A stretch of 64,000 nucleotides of DNA from positions 248,001 through 312,000 of the forward strand of contig NZ_QNUM01000004.1 in the NCBI RefSeq assembly GCF_003574655.1. The letters are read 5' to 3'. Position 1 is the first letter of the stretch, and each line of letters starts with the position of its first letter. Positions 1-8,860 of this stretch are shown here, piece after piece. Both the position numbers and the translations under genes were made by a program. The stretch is from Cohaesibacter haloalkalitolerans (GTDB lineage: Bacteria > Pseudomonadota > Alphaproteobacteria > Rhizobiales > Cohaesibacteraceae). Under the pieces are notes generated by a model, which made no database searches, had not been told where the DNA came from, and worked only from the letters and a program-made list of their open reading frames with translations.

Positions 1-281
1 GTGGTGATATTCTCGCCCATGTCGGCAGGCTGGATCGTGAACCCCTTGAGGGCCATTTCCTCGAACAGCTCCTGATGCATGAGATGCACCTGCCGCAGAT
101 TGGGCTGATCCGGGTTGGCACGCACCCGCGACCGATGTTGTACCTTTTCGCCCATATGGGCATCGCCCTCGACACCAAGGCCTTCGAGCAATCGAATGGA
201 ATCTTTCAGCTTTTTGGAAAAGGCATGCCGGTCATCAAGACTGACAGCACGCACGACACCTTCAAGGATTTCATCTTGCAC
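1..281 (-). CDS. MOSC domain protein, N-terminal part (runs off the left edge)
   Basis: Partial gene read on the minus strand from a GTG at 281 to the window edge, giving 93 residues. The translation contains GVEGDAHMGEKVQHRSRVR, then NLRQVHLMH and a DMGENITT stretch. This pattern (a GDxH turn followed by RQVHL and GENxTT) is typical of stand-alone MOSC proteins of the YiiM type, which carry sulfur or handle the molybdenum cofactor. A GGAG lies about 10 bases before the GTG. The catalytic-region cysteine of MOSC proteins would be in the missing part, so the exact role cannot be judged. It points away from leuA's promoter and lies downstream of the leuA terminator. Confidence 0.75.
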   Translation of the reverse strand, partial: MQDEILEGVVRAVSLDDRHAFSKKLKDSIRLLEGLGVEGDAHMGEKVQHRSRVRANPDQPNLRQVHLMHQELFEEMALKGFTIQPADMGENIT

Positions 282-320
282 AGCAGGTCTCCAAAGTGAG
301 GGGGCCAGCGAACTGACACT

Positions 321-352
321 AAAAAGGGAGGGCAGACAGTGTCTACCCTCCC
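321..352 (-). terminator. Rho-independent terminator of leuA
   Basis: On the minus strand, shortly after the leuA stop, GGGAGGG...CCCTCCC with an inner GTCT/AGAC forms a long stem followed by TTTTT. It separates leuA from the MOSC gene. Confidence 0.8.
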
Positions 353-377
353 GTTATGACGTCAATTTGACGACGGA

Positions 378-1928
378 TCAATCTGCCACATTGCTTCTCT
401 GGGCGTTGTGGATTTCTTTCTCGCGCCGCACCATCAGCTTGTTGAGAGCCGAGACATAGGCCTTGGCAGACGACACCATGGTGTCGGTATCGGCCGACCG
501 ACCCGTGACCGTGTGGTCGCCCTCGCGCAGTCGGCAGGACACCTCGGCCTGAGCATCGGTACCGGCGGTCACCGCGCTCACCTGATACAGCATCAGGCGT
601 GCCTTGTGCGGGATCATCTGCTTGATGGCGTTGAAGATCGCATCGACCGGGCCGTCGCCGGTTGCTTCCTTGGTCACGTGGGTGCCGTCCATGTCCAGCG
701 TCACGATGGCTTTCTGAACACCGCTGGTACCAGCGATCACGGTCATGGCAATGACCTTGATCTTGTCGGATGCTGCACCGACTTCGTCATCAACCAATGC
801 CTCGATGTCTTCATCGAAGATGTTTTTCTTCTTGTCAGCCAGATCCTTGAAACGGTTGAAGGCATCCTGGAAGGCGTTTTCGCCCAAATGATAGCCCAAC
901 TCGTCCAGCTTCTGCTTGAAGGCGTGACGACCGGAGTGCTTGCCCATCACCAGGTCGGTACCGCCAACGCCCACGTCTTCCGGCTTCATGATTTCGTAGG
1001 TTTCGGCATTCTTCAACATGCCATCCTGATGGATACCGGACTCATGGGCAAAGGCGTTCTTGCCGACAATGGCCTTGTTATACTGCACTGGGAAGGCCGA
1101 TACGGCAGACACCAGCTTGGATGCGCGGGTCAGCAGCTTGCTGTTGACGCCGGTTGTGTAGGGGAAAATATCATTGCGGGTGCGGATCGCCATGACGATC
1201 TCTTCCAGCGCAGCGTTACCGGCGCGCTCACCCAAGCCATTGATGGTGCATTCGATCTGCCGCGCGCCACCCTTGGCCGCAGCCAGCGAGTTGGCAACCG
1301 CCATGCCCAGATCGTTGTGGCAATGGGCCGAGAAGATCGCCTTGTCGGAGTTTGGCACATTCTCGATCACGCGGGAGAACAGCGCCGTGATTTCGTCTGG
1401 GGCCGTATAGCCGACTGTGTCGGGGATATTGATGGTTGTCGCACCGGCATTGATGGCTGCCTCCACGCACTTGCACAGGAAGTCGAATTCGGTACGGGTG
1501 CCGTCTTCTGCCGACCATTCCACATCATTGGTCCAGTTGCGTGCGCGGGTAACGGACTCGATTACCTTCTCGTATACCCGATCCGGCTCCATCTGCAGCT
1601 TGTATTTCATATGCACGGGGCTGGTGGAAATGAAGGTGTGAATACGGCTCTTTTCAGCGTGCTTGACGGCTTCGCCTGCCCGGTCGATATCCTTGGCGCC
1701 AGCACGGGCCAATCCACAAACAGTGGCCTTCTTGACGACCTTGGCAATCTCACTTACGGCCTCGAAGTCGCCGTTGGAGGCGATCGGGAAGCCGGCTTCG
1801 ATCACGTCGACCCCCAATTCGTCCAGCAAATGAGCGACCTGCAATTTCTCTTCCAGGGTCATGGACGCCCCCGGAGACTGTTCACCATCGCGCAAGGTCG
1901 TGTCGAAGATTACGATATTGTTGTTCAT
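378..1928 (-). CDS. leuA: 2-isopropylmalate synthase
   Basis: Condenses acetyl-CoA with 2-oxoisovalerate, the first committed step of leucine synthesis, in the cytoplasm. The 516-residue length fits the bacterial LeuA type. The TIM barrel opens with [13 protein letters not shown] (metal ligand Asp9, catalytic Arg13). The second HMGL signature reads [10 protein letters not shown] (metal ligands His202 and His204) and continues to GLGERAGN (Asn238). The last ~130 residues form the LeuA dimer/allosteric domain that binds leucine (family knowledge). ATG start with AGGAAGAG a few bases upstream. A leucine-rich leader peptide and two hairpins precede it, so expression is probably controlled by leucine supply as well as by feedback inhibition. 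Confidence 0.97.
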   Translation of the reverse strand: MNNNIVIFDTTLRDGEQSPGASMTLEEKLQVAHLLDELGVDVIEAGFPIASNGDFEAVSEIAKVVKKATVCGLARAGAKDIDRAGEAVKHAEKSRIHTFISTSPVHMKYKLQMEPDRVYEKVIESVTRARNWTNDVEWSAEDGTRTEFDFLCKCVEAAINAGATTINIPDTVGYTAPDEITALFSRVIENVPNSDKAIFSAHCHNDLGMAVANSLAAAKGGARQIECTINGLGERAGNAALEEIVMAIRTRNDIFPYTTGVNSKLLTRASKLVSAVSAFPVQYNKAIVGKNAFAHESGIHQDGMLKNAETYEIMKPEDVGVGGTDLVMGKHSGRHAFKQKLDELGYHLGENAFQDAFNRFKDLADKKKNIFDEDIEALVDDEVGAASDKIKVIAMTVIAGTSGVQKAIVTLDMDGTHVTKEATGDGPVDAIFNAIKQMIPHKARLMLYQVSAVTAGTDAQAEVSCRLREGDHTVTGRSADTDTMVSSAKAYVSALNKLMVRREKEIHNAQRSNVAD

Positions 1929-1946
1929 TGAACTCTTCCTGCTTTT

Positions 1947-1990
1947 GCCGCGCCAGCAAAGTCTATGTCATGCATGGCTGGTCACGCGGC
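1947..1990 (-). promoter_or_regulatory. Hairpin just before the leuA ribosome site
   Basis: On the transcript, GCCGCG-TGA-CCAGC pairs with GCTGG-CGCGGC (11 base pairs with a 3-base bulge and a 19-base loop). The downstream arm ends a few bases before the leuA ribosome site AGGAAGAG. There is no U-tract after it, so it looks more like a translation-blocking or anti-blocking stem than a terminator. Confidence 0.5.
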
Positions 1991-2020
1991 TGGAATTTTT
2001 CCTGCTGCTTGTGATGTCAT

Positions 2021-2071
2021 CCCCTGAAGATCCGCCGCCGAACGAGCTCAGCGCCTGTCGATGTTCAGGGG
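2021..2071 (-). promoter_or_regulatory. Inverted repeat spanning the end of the leucine leader peptide
   Basis: CCCCTGAA, which contains the leader stop codon, can pair with TTCAGGGG about 35 bases later. A ribosome stalled on the preceding Leu codons would cover or free the first arm. This is the geometry expected of a stalling-controlled RNA switch. Confidence 0.5.
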
Positions 2072-2172
2072 CACATAAGGAGGAGTAGTTCGGAATCTAG
2101 ACGAGCGAGAGCATTGGGAGCCTGCAGCTCAACCAACTCGATCAGACCAATTTTGCTCTCAGGAGCGGTCAT
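2065..2172 (-). CDS. Leucine leader peptide upstream of leuA
   Basis: A 35-codon ORF starting ATG ACC GCT and ending ATG TGC CCC TGA. Ten of the 35 residues are leucine. Four Leu codons in a row (CTA CTC CTC CTT) come just before the end (sequence ELLLLMCP). The first arm of an inverted repeat overlaps the stop, and a second hairpin lies between it and leuA. Position, Leu-codon run and structures are those of an attenuation leader: when charged tRNA-Leu is scarce the ribosome stalls and the downstream RNA refolds. The upstream bases GAGAGAGAT serve as a purine-rich ribosome site. It is expected to act through its translation, not its product. Confidence 0.75.
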   Translation of the reverse strand: MTAPESKIGLIELVELQAPNALARLDSELLLLMCP

Positions 2173-2235
2173 GGAAATCTCTCTCACTCTATTTCAACAC
2201 CCGCGCGATCTTGGCGCAGATTGCTTACCCAAGAA

Positions 2236-2264
2236 TGTCTAACCGATTGCCCGCCCTGAAACAA
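2236..2264 (-). promoter_or_regulatory. Putative promoter of the leuA leader transcript
   Basis: Minus strand: TTGTTT, 17-base spacer, TAGACA. It would start transcription about 55 bases before the leader ATG. Confidence 0.4.
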
Positions 2265-2567
2265 GAGCTATTTTTTACAAACTTCCACCAAGGGCACAAC
2301 CAGAAGAGTTGAAAAGACAACAGTCTTCAACCAATAAAACCACAACTTAAGAATGCACATCCATAGTTAAATAACCTAAAATTAAATATCGAAAAACTCA
2401 TCTATATAAAAATACAATAAAAACCATCTATTGAATATACATATATGCAGACAAATAAATATTTATTAAGTCTTTCCTCTTACAAGAAAGTTATAAAAAA
2501 CGTCCCCCGCCAACGATTACTCATTGAGAATTGTTGTAAAGAAAAGTAAATTCGAAAGGTTATAAAA
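2265..2567. other. AT-rich intergenic stretch between the leuA leader and the chemotaxis receptor
   Basis: About 300 bases with very low GC: a hand count of 2341-2400 gives 16 G+C in 60, against well over 30 in coding DNA. A perfect 14-base palindrome (AATAAATATTTATT) sits at 2454-2467. No gene is visible. It holds the promoter of the + strand receptor, whose ribosome site is GAAAGG just before 2568. Confidence 0.6.
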
Positions 2568-4280
2568 ATGAACCTGCTTTCGAAACTGAAGCTGACTCAG
2601 AAAGTGACATTTCTGATCATCGGCTCCGTGCTTATATGCATGGTCTCGCTCGCCACGGCGACGTGGTTCACAATCAGCAACAAGATCAAGAGCGATGTCC
2701 TGCACCAGCAGTCGATCAGCATCCGCGTAGCCACCCAAATCTTCGAGACCGGCATCGCAGGCGTCTCGGTAACCAGAAGCACTTCGGGGGATATATCCCG
2801 GCTTGTCATGACGGAAATTCCGGCCTTTACCGATCACAACATGATTGACCGTGTTGGCGACATCACTGGCGAAACGGCAACCGTATTTGCCTGGGACAAT
2901 GAAAGCAAGGATTTCTGGCGCAAGACCACCAACATCAAGAAACCAGATGGCTCGCGCGCCGTGGGCACCCCCCTCGGCAAGACCGGAGCCGTCTATCCGG
3001 TTGTAACCGCAGGCAAGACCTTTGTAGGAGAAGCCGTCATTCTGGGCGTCCCCTACTACACCCTTTATCAGCCGATTTTCTCTGCCAGCAATCAGGTCAA
3101 CGGCATCCTCTATGTAGGCATCCAGAAAGAACGCGTTCAGTCGATCCTTGGTGAGGTGACACGCAGCCTTCTGATTTCCGCCCTCGTCGTTGGCGTTCTA
3201 ATCGCGGCCTTCGCCTTCTTTGCTGGGACCCGTATGATGAAGCCGCTGCCCGTCATGACAGCACTGCTGACAGCAATTGCCCGCGACGAGCAGATCGTTG
3301 AAATTCCCTACAAGAGCCGCAAAGACGAGATTGGCGACATGGCCGAAGCTGTTGCCGTGTTGAACGAGAAGAATGTCCATCGCCTTGAGCTGGAACAGCA
3401 CAAGAATGCCACGGACAGAGAGCGCGAGGTGCGTGAGCGGAAGATCCTGCAGACCGTGACGGATTTCGACAAGGACATCCAGGCGATCCTGTCCGCCGTC
3501 GCCGAGAACTCCCGAACCATGGAAGGCACGGCCCAGCGCCTGACGGAAATCGCCGAAACCACCGCAGAGCAGTCCACCAGCGCGGCCTCGGTTTCCAACG
3601 AAGCGGCCAGCAACGTCCAGACCGTCGCCTCCGCCTCGGAAGAACTGTCGGCCTCGATTGGCGAAATTTCCCAACAGCTGGGCAAGACCCGCAGCGTTGT
3701 TGCGCTGGCTTCCGAGGAATCGAACGCCACCAACGACAAGGTGGAAAGCCTAGACAAGGCTGCCCAGAAGATCGGGGAAGTGGTGAACCTCATTCAGGAC
3801 ATCGCAGAACAGACCAACCTGCTGGCCCTCAATGCCACCATCGAGGCTGCCCGCGCCGGAGAGATGGGCAAGGGCTTTGCCGTGGTCGCAGCCGAAGTCA
3901 AGGAGTTGGCCACTCAGACCTCCAAGGCAACCGAGGAAATCGCCAACCAGATCGCAGACATCCAGACCTCGTCGCAGGATGCGGTGGCCGCAATATCCAA
4001 AATCTCCGAGACCATGAGCGAAGTGAACGAATACACCAATTCGATCGCAGTGGCCGTGGAACAGCAGGGCTCTGCCACCATGGAAATCAGCGCGAATGTT
4101 CAGCAGGCCTCCAGGGGCACAAGCGAAGTGAGCGAGCGCATGGCATTGGTCAACAGCTCCGTTTCTGACACCCACCAATCCGCCAGCAACGTGTTGGAAG
4201 CCTCTCGTGCATCCGCCCAGCAGGCAACACAGCTGCGCAGCCGCATCGAAAGCTTCCTCAAGGACATTCAGGCGGCATGA
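2568..4280 (+). CDS. Methyl-accepting chemotaxis protein with periplasmic Cache sensor
   Basis: Inner-membrane chemoreceptor of 570 residues that signals to CheA/CheW. Layout: TM1 about 13-35; periplasmic sensor 37-198 with a single-Cache look ([38 protein letters not shown]); TM2 about 200-222; HAMP about 222-275; methyl-accepting coiled coil 300-565. The hairpin tip reads [20 protein letters not shown] (about 411-430), the strongly conserved CheA/CheW contact site. No C-terminal NWETF-like pentapeptide for CheR docking is present. The ligand cannot be predicted; related Cache_3 sensors bind small carboxylates (family knowledge). It is transcribed alone, away from leuA, and ends at a strong terminator. 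Confidence 0.93.
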   Translation: MNLLSKLKLTQKVTFLIIGSVLICMVSLATATWFTISNKIKSDVLHQQSISIRVATQIFETGIAGVSVTRSTSGDISRLVMTEIPAFTDHNMIDRVGDITGETATVFAWDNESKDFWRKTTNIKKPDGSRAVGTPLGKTGAVYPVVTAGKTFVGEAVILGVPYYTLYQPIFSASNQVNGILYVGIQKERVQSILGEVTRSLLISALVVGVLIAAFAFFAGTRMMKPLPVMTALLTAIARDEQIVEIPYKSRKDEIGDMAEAVAVLNEKNVHRLELEQHKNATDREREVRERKILQTVTDFDKDIQAILSAVAENSRTMEGTAQRLTEIAETTAEQSTSAASVSNEAASNVQTVASASEELSASIGEISQQLGKTRSVVALASEESNATNDKVESLDKAAQKIGEVVNLIQDIAEQTNLLALNATIEAARAGEMGKGFAVVAAEVKELATQTSKATEEIANQIADIQTSSQDAVAAISKISETMSEVNEYTNSIAVAVEQQGSATMEISANVQQASRGTSEVSERMALVNSSVSDTHQSASNVLEASRASAQQATQLRSRIESFLKDIQAA

Positions 4281-4306
4281 TCTGCCGTCTCAAGGCGAAG
4301 CGTACA

Positions 4307-4341
4307 AAAAAGACACGGTGCCCGAGGCACCGTGTCTTTTT
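4307..4341. terminator. Bidirectional terminator
   Basis: AGACACGGTGCC-CGA-GGCACCGTGTCT, a 12-base-pair perfect stem flanked by A-runs on the left and T-runs on the right. It serves the + strand receptor and the convergent racemase-like gene. Confidence 0.9.
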
Positions 4342-4381
4342 GCTTTAAAGCTGCATCCCTTGAGAGCAGACGGACCGGCTC

Positions 4382-5053
4382 TTATCTGTAATGGGACAGA
4401 AGATAGGCGCGTGTGGCGCTGAGGGCGGACATAACCTTCGGCGCCCGTGGCGACTTGCACAGAGCAAGCGACGGCGCGATGGAAACCTGACCGACCCCAA
4501 CGTGGGTGAATTTGTCATCATTCTCGAGAAACTCGTCAAGAGCCGTGACGCAGGCCTGCTTATAGCCTTCCAGATCACCAGCCAGAAAGATATCCCAGAC
4601 CTTGGGCAGCAGGATGGTCTCGACACCGATCGATTCCGCGCCCAGCACATCACGGCAGGTCTTGAACAGCCCACCGGTTGCTTCCATCGTTGATGGAGCC
4701 GTAACGAGAATGGCGATATCACTGCGTCCCGGGTTCGACATGGCCTTCTTGAAGACATCATCGGCAAGCAAACGGTCGGTACGCAGCACCGGAGCCCCTT
4801 CGACCATCAAACGGTCGGCAATGGGGCTAAGCGTCGAGCAGGTAACCAGCAGCAGATCGACCCCGCGAGCACATTCCAGAATAGCCCGTTCGATTTCATT
4901 GCCTATATCCGCATCGATATACCCAAGCTCGGTCACCTTCTGCAGCAGATCGTTCCGCACAAAATGCTGCTCGGGCACCAGATTTGTTCCTTCGAGCGCT
5001 TCGGAAAAAAGCGCAATGTTACTCTCGATGCTGTGTAGGAAAGAAAAAGACAT
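4382..5053 (-). CDS. Asp/Glu/hydantoin racemase-like protein
   Basis: About 223 residues from the chosen ATG. An in-frame TTG at 5134 would add 27 residues that do not look like a family N-terminus. MSFSFLHSIESNIALF matches the usual FLHTxxxNI opening of one branch of the aspartate/glutamate racemase family. The first active-site cysteine is in LLVTCSTLSPIA. The expected second cysteine motif near the C-terminus is replaced by VSIAPSLALCKSP, so racemase activity is doubtful. The rest (two similar alpha/beta halves, GRSDIAILVTAPSTMEATGGLF in the hinge region) fits the fold. Single gene between two terminator/promoter gaps; substrate unknown. Confidence 0.75.
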   Translation of the reverse strand: MSFSFLHSIESNIALFSEALEGTNLVPEQHFVRNDLLQKVTELGYIDADIGNEIERAILECARGVDLLLVTCSTLSPIADRLMVEGAPVLRTDRLLADDVFKKAMSNPGRSDIAILVTAPSTMEATGGLFKTCRDVLGAESIGVETILLPKVWDIFLAGDLEGYKQACVTALDEFLENDDKFTHVGVGQVSIAPSLALCKSPRAPKVMSALSATRAYLLSHYR

Positions 5054-5146
5054 TGGAATAGCCTGGGACGATATTGGATGAAAAGATGAGGTCTTTGGAC
5101 GGCCTGTTGAGCGCACAATAAGACCAAAATTCAACCAATGCCAGTG

Positions 5147-6073
5147 TTAAATATACAATTTTCCTTCAGAAACGAGAACGGTTCGGCCACCGACGCGAAC
5201 ACTCGACAAACGCCCCTCGGCAACATCGAGTTCCAGTTCAATGATCGAGGGACGCCCCATCTCGAAACCCTGTTCGATGCTGTAGCGATGGGTGCCCTGC
5301 CCCGGCTTGTCGAACTGGCAGATCACGCCAGCAAAGGCCGCGGCAGCAGATCCTGTGGCAGGGTCTTCGACAATTCCCATGCCCGGCGCAAACATGCGGG
5401 CATGAAAACTGGAAGCATGGCAGGTTGTCTCACGGGTGTAGAGGAAGGCATCATTGTGGTCATGAGCCCCGAACGCCGTGCTCCAGCTTGGCATCACCGG
5501 CCGCGCCCGTTTCATCGCATCCAGATTGCGAATGGGCACCATGGCAAAGGGAACGCCTGCCGAATAGGCGGTCGGCACATGGTTCTCGAACCCGATATCC
5601 TTGATATGCAACCCGAGCGCTGCGGCAATTTCGTCCTTCGAGCCCAGCTTGACTGACGACAGCGGCTTGGAAATCTGAGGCACCTCGAAAACAGCCTTGC
5701 CCAGACGACCGGAATAGAGTTTGACCTTGGCGCGAATCCGCCCGACCTTTTCCTCCATCAGCATGACGCAATTCTGCTCGGTCTCCAGATGCGGGAAGCG
5801 CAACAGCCCCAACAGAACCGCCGTCCCGACTGTCGGGTGCCCAGCGAAGGGCAGCTCATAGGCTGGCGTGAAAATTCGCAAGGAGGCGCTATGTGCCTTG
5901 TTCTCGGGCGAACAGACGAAAACCGTCTCGGAGAAATTGAATTCCCTTGCGATCTTCTGCATCTGCTCATCCGACAGATCGTCGCAATCAAGCACAACGG
6001 CAAGCTGGTTGCCCGCAAACAGCTCTTTCGTGAACACATCCAGGGTGAAATAGCGGTGCTCGTTTTCAGACAT
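5147..6073 (-). CDS. PhzF family isomerase/epimerase
   Basis: PhzF-fold enzyme of 308 residues, close to the family length (about 260-310). It opens YFTLDVFTKELFAGNQLAVV, the typical DVFTxxxFxGNxLAVV start, with the conserved catalytic glutamate in FNFSETVFV. The other conserved blocks are LPFAGHPTVGTA and MGIVEDPATGSAAAAF. The start is the ATG at 6073 (GGAAC upstream) rather than a TTG five codons earlier. Most PhzF proteins outside phenazine clusters have no known substrate, and no phenazine genes are nearby. Tail to tail with nothing; it follows the ilvC terminator on the same strand. Confidence 0.88.
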   Translation of the reverse strand: MSENEHRYFTLDVFTKELFAGNQLAVVLDCDDLSDEQMQKIAREFNFSETVFVCSPENKAHSASLRIFTPAYELPFAGHPTVGTAVLLGLLRFPHLETEQNCVMLMEEKVGRIRAKVKLYSGRLGKAVFEVPQISKPLSSVKLGSKDEIAAALGLHIKDIGFENHVPTAYSAGVPFAMVPIRNLDAMKRARPVMPSWSTAFGAHDHNDAFLYTRETTCHASSFHARMFAPGMGIVEDPATGSAAAAFAGVICQFDKPGQGTHRYSIEQGFEMGRPSIIELELDVAEGRLSSVRVGGRTVLVSEGKLYI

Positions 6074-6183
6074 ATGTTCTTGTTCCAAAGTGCTTGAGCA
6101 AAGAAAAGGGAGTTAGACAGTATAGGCGTATCCCGGTATCGAGACCAACATCAATCAACGACAAACCTAAACAAAGCATAAAG

Positions 6184-6213
6184 AAAAATCCCGATCGCCA
6201 GGACCGGGATTTT
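6184..6213 (-). terminator. Terminator of ilvC
   Basis: AAAATCCCG...CGGGATTTT stem followed on the minus strand by TTTTTCTT, about 27 bases after the ilvC stop. Confidence 0.8.
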
Positions 6214-6239
6214 CGTAGAATTTACAAGACGCAAGAAGC

Positions 6240-7286
<1,047 letters not shown>

Positions 7287-7424
7287 CTAACAAAATTACC
7301 CTAACAGGCTGATATTTGGTCGAAACCGAAAGATTTGAACCCGACCTAAAAGAAGACAGGGACAAGGTCAAGCCCAAATATGAACTGAATGCTCCCCAAA
7401 GGGAGCGGGATGGCCAAAGGCCGC

Positions 7425-8168
7425 TTAAATTTCACCCATGGCGCGCTGGAACCGGCGCACGCTCTCCGCAAAGCCGTAAATCAGGGCATCGGCGATAAAG
7501 CCGTGTCCGATCGACACTTCGCGGATAAAGGGCACTTCCTTCATCAGGGCTGGCAGATTGTCCGGCGTAAGGTCATGACCGGCGTTGACATCAAGCCCGG
7601 CTTCCCTTGCCGCCTTGGCGGTTGCGGAAACCTCGGCCAGACGTGTTGCCGCCAGCGCCGGGTCCGAATGGCAGGCGCCATAGGGGCCGGTGTAGATTTC
7701 GATGCGGTCTGCCCCGAAAGCTGCTGCCTTTGCCGGTTGCTCCGGATCCGGATCAACAAACAGCGACATCTTGATACCGGAGCGCTTGATCACATCGATC
7801 GAAGACCGCAGCAAGGCGTCACTGGCCTCGAAGTCCCAACCATGATCTGACGTCTGCTGGCTCGGATCATCCGGAACAAACAGGGTCTGGTCCGGCTTCA
7901 CTTCCTCGCACAGGGTCAGAAAACGGTTGTCAGGGAACCCTTCAAGGCAAAGCTCCTTGCCGGGGAAATCCTTGCGGATCATGTCGGCAAGATCCCAGAC
8001 ATCCCTGCGCCGGATATGACGTTCGTCGGGACGAGGGTGAACCGTGATCCCCTTTGCTCCGGCTTCCAGTGCAATCCGGGACAGGCCTGTGACACTCGGC
8101 CAGGGCAGGTCGCGCCGGTTGCGCAACACGGCCACGGCATTCACATTCACGCTCAATCGTGTGTTCAT
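7425..8168 (-). CDS. pdxJ: Pyridoxine 5'-phosphate synthase
   Basis: Last ring-closing step of DXP-dependent vitamin B6 synthesis: condenses 1-deoxyxylulose 5-phosphate with 3-amino-2-oxopropyl phosphate. 247 residues, the family length. It opens with RLSVNVNAVAVLRNRR and holds the catalytic ITVHPRPDERHIR loop. Phosphate-site blocks are IEIYTGPYG and GLDVNAGHDL, and it closes with VSIGHGFIADALIYG. It sits between ilvN and ilvC on the same strand with 110- and 165-base gaps. Two short hairpins (GCTCCC/GGGAGC at 7391-7406, and one 15 bases away) follow its stop, without a clear U-tract. Confidence 0.96.
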   Translation of the reverse strand: MNTRLSVNVNAVAVLRNRRDLPWPSVTGLSRIALEAGAKGITVHPRPDERHIRRRDVWDLADMIRKDFPGKELCLEGFPDNRFLTLCEEVKPDQTLFVPDDPSQQTSDHGWDFEASDALLRSSIDVIKRSGIKMSLFVDPDPEQPAKAAAFGADRIEIYTGPYGACHSDPALAATRLAEVSATAKAAREAGLDVNAGHDLTPDNLPALMKEVPFIREVSIGHGFIADALIYGFAESVRRFQRAMGEI

Positions 8169-8207
8169 AGAATTTCAGTCCTTCCAACTTAAACCCGACA
8201 AAAGCCA

Positions 8208-8231
8208 CCCGGCAAAGACAAGCACGCCGGG
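8208..8231 (-). terminator. Possible terminator after ilvN
   Basis: CCCGGC...GCCGGG stem followed on the minus strand by TGGCTTTTG. The U-tract is weak. Confidence 0.35.
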
Positions 8232-8278
8232 CATCCTTCAGGAGACGGATGCCGATCTGTTGTCTCCCCTGCCGGGGC

Positions 8279-8821
8279 TCAGGTCTTGTTCGGTCCACGG
8301 CGCAAGGCAACGACGCCGGTGCGGCAGACCTCGACCAGACCAAGCGGCTGCATGATCGAGATGAACTGCTCGATCTTGTTCTGCCGACCGGTCATCTCGA
8401 ACACAAAATGCTCGGCCGTAGCATCGATCACCGTAGCACGAAATGCATCAGCCAATCTCAGGGCTTCCACTCTTTTATCGCCTGTTCCGGTCACCTTGAT
8501 CAAGGCCAGCTCCCGTTCCAGCGGTGCGACATCGAATGTTGACAGATCAGCCACTTCATGCACCGGCACCAGCCGCCCCAACTGGGAGCGGATCTGCTGC
8601 AGCACCGGCGGTGTTGCGGTCGTGACGATCGTGATGCGGGAGATGTGTTCCTCGTGGGAGGTTTCCGACACGGTCAGTGAGTCAATGTTGTATCCGCGCC
8701 CGGAAAAAAGGCCGATGACGCGCGCCAGAACGCCGGGTTCGTTGTCCACCAGGACAGATAGCGTATGGGTTTCCTGTACGGTCGATACTTCTTCAATGAA
8801 ATAGGCAGATCCCTGTTGCAT
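8279..8821 (-). CDS. ilvN: Acetolactate synthase small (regulatory) subunit
   Basis: Regulatory partner of IlvB that confers valine feedback and raises activity. 180 residues from the ATG at 8821, which has GAAGGAA at the right distance; an upstream in-frame TTG is less likely. The N-terminal ACT domain begins HTLSVLVDNEPGVLARVIGLFSGRGYNI. The C-terminal ALS_ss_C domain covers about 85-165 and ends GLVEVCRTGVVALRRG. It lies 39 bases after ilvB and is surely cotranscribed with it. Confidence 0.95.
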   Translation of the reverse strand: MQQGSAYFIEEVSTVQETHTLSVLVDNEPGVLARVIGLFSGRGYNIDSLTVSETSHEEHISRITIVTTATPPVLQQIRSQLGRLVPVHEVADLSTFDVAPLERELALIKVTGTGDKRVEALRLADAFRATVIDATAEHFVFEMTGRQNKIEQFISIMQPLGLVEVCRTGVVALRRGPNKT

Positions 8822-8860
8822 CTTGCCGTTCCTTCTCTTGAAATGCGGTTGCGTTGCCAA

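Noticed and set aside
408-1931. Long open frame on the + strand opposite leuA (about 500 codons)
   Set aside because: Antisense shadow of a clear leuA; Cys/His-rich translation with no family motif. The same applies to long frames opposite the ClC genes (26962-28173, 28693-29811), the helicase (30736-32274), ftsZ (43765-45405), ftsA (45074-46852) and murE (58190-59776).
5147-6073. Phenazine biosynthesis role for the PhzF-like gene
   Set aside because: No phzA/B/D/E/G partners nearby; PhzF folds are widespread with other or unknown substrates.
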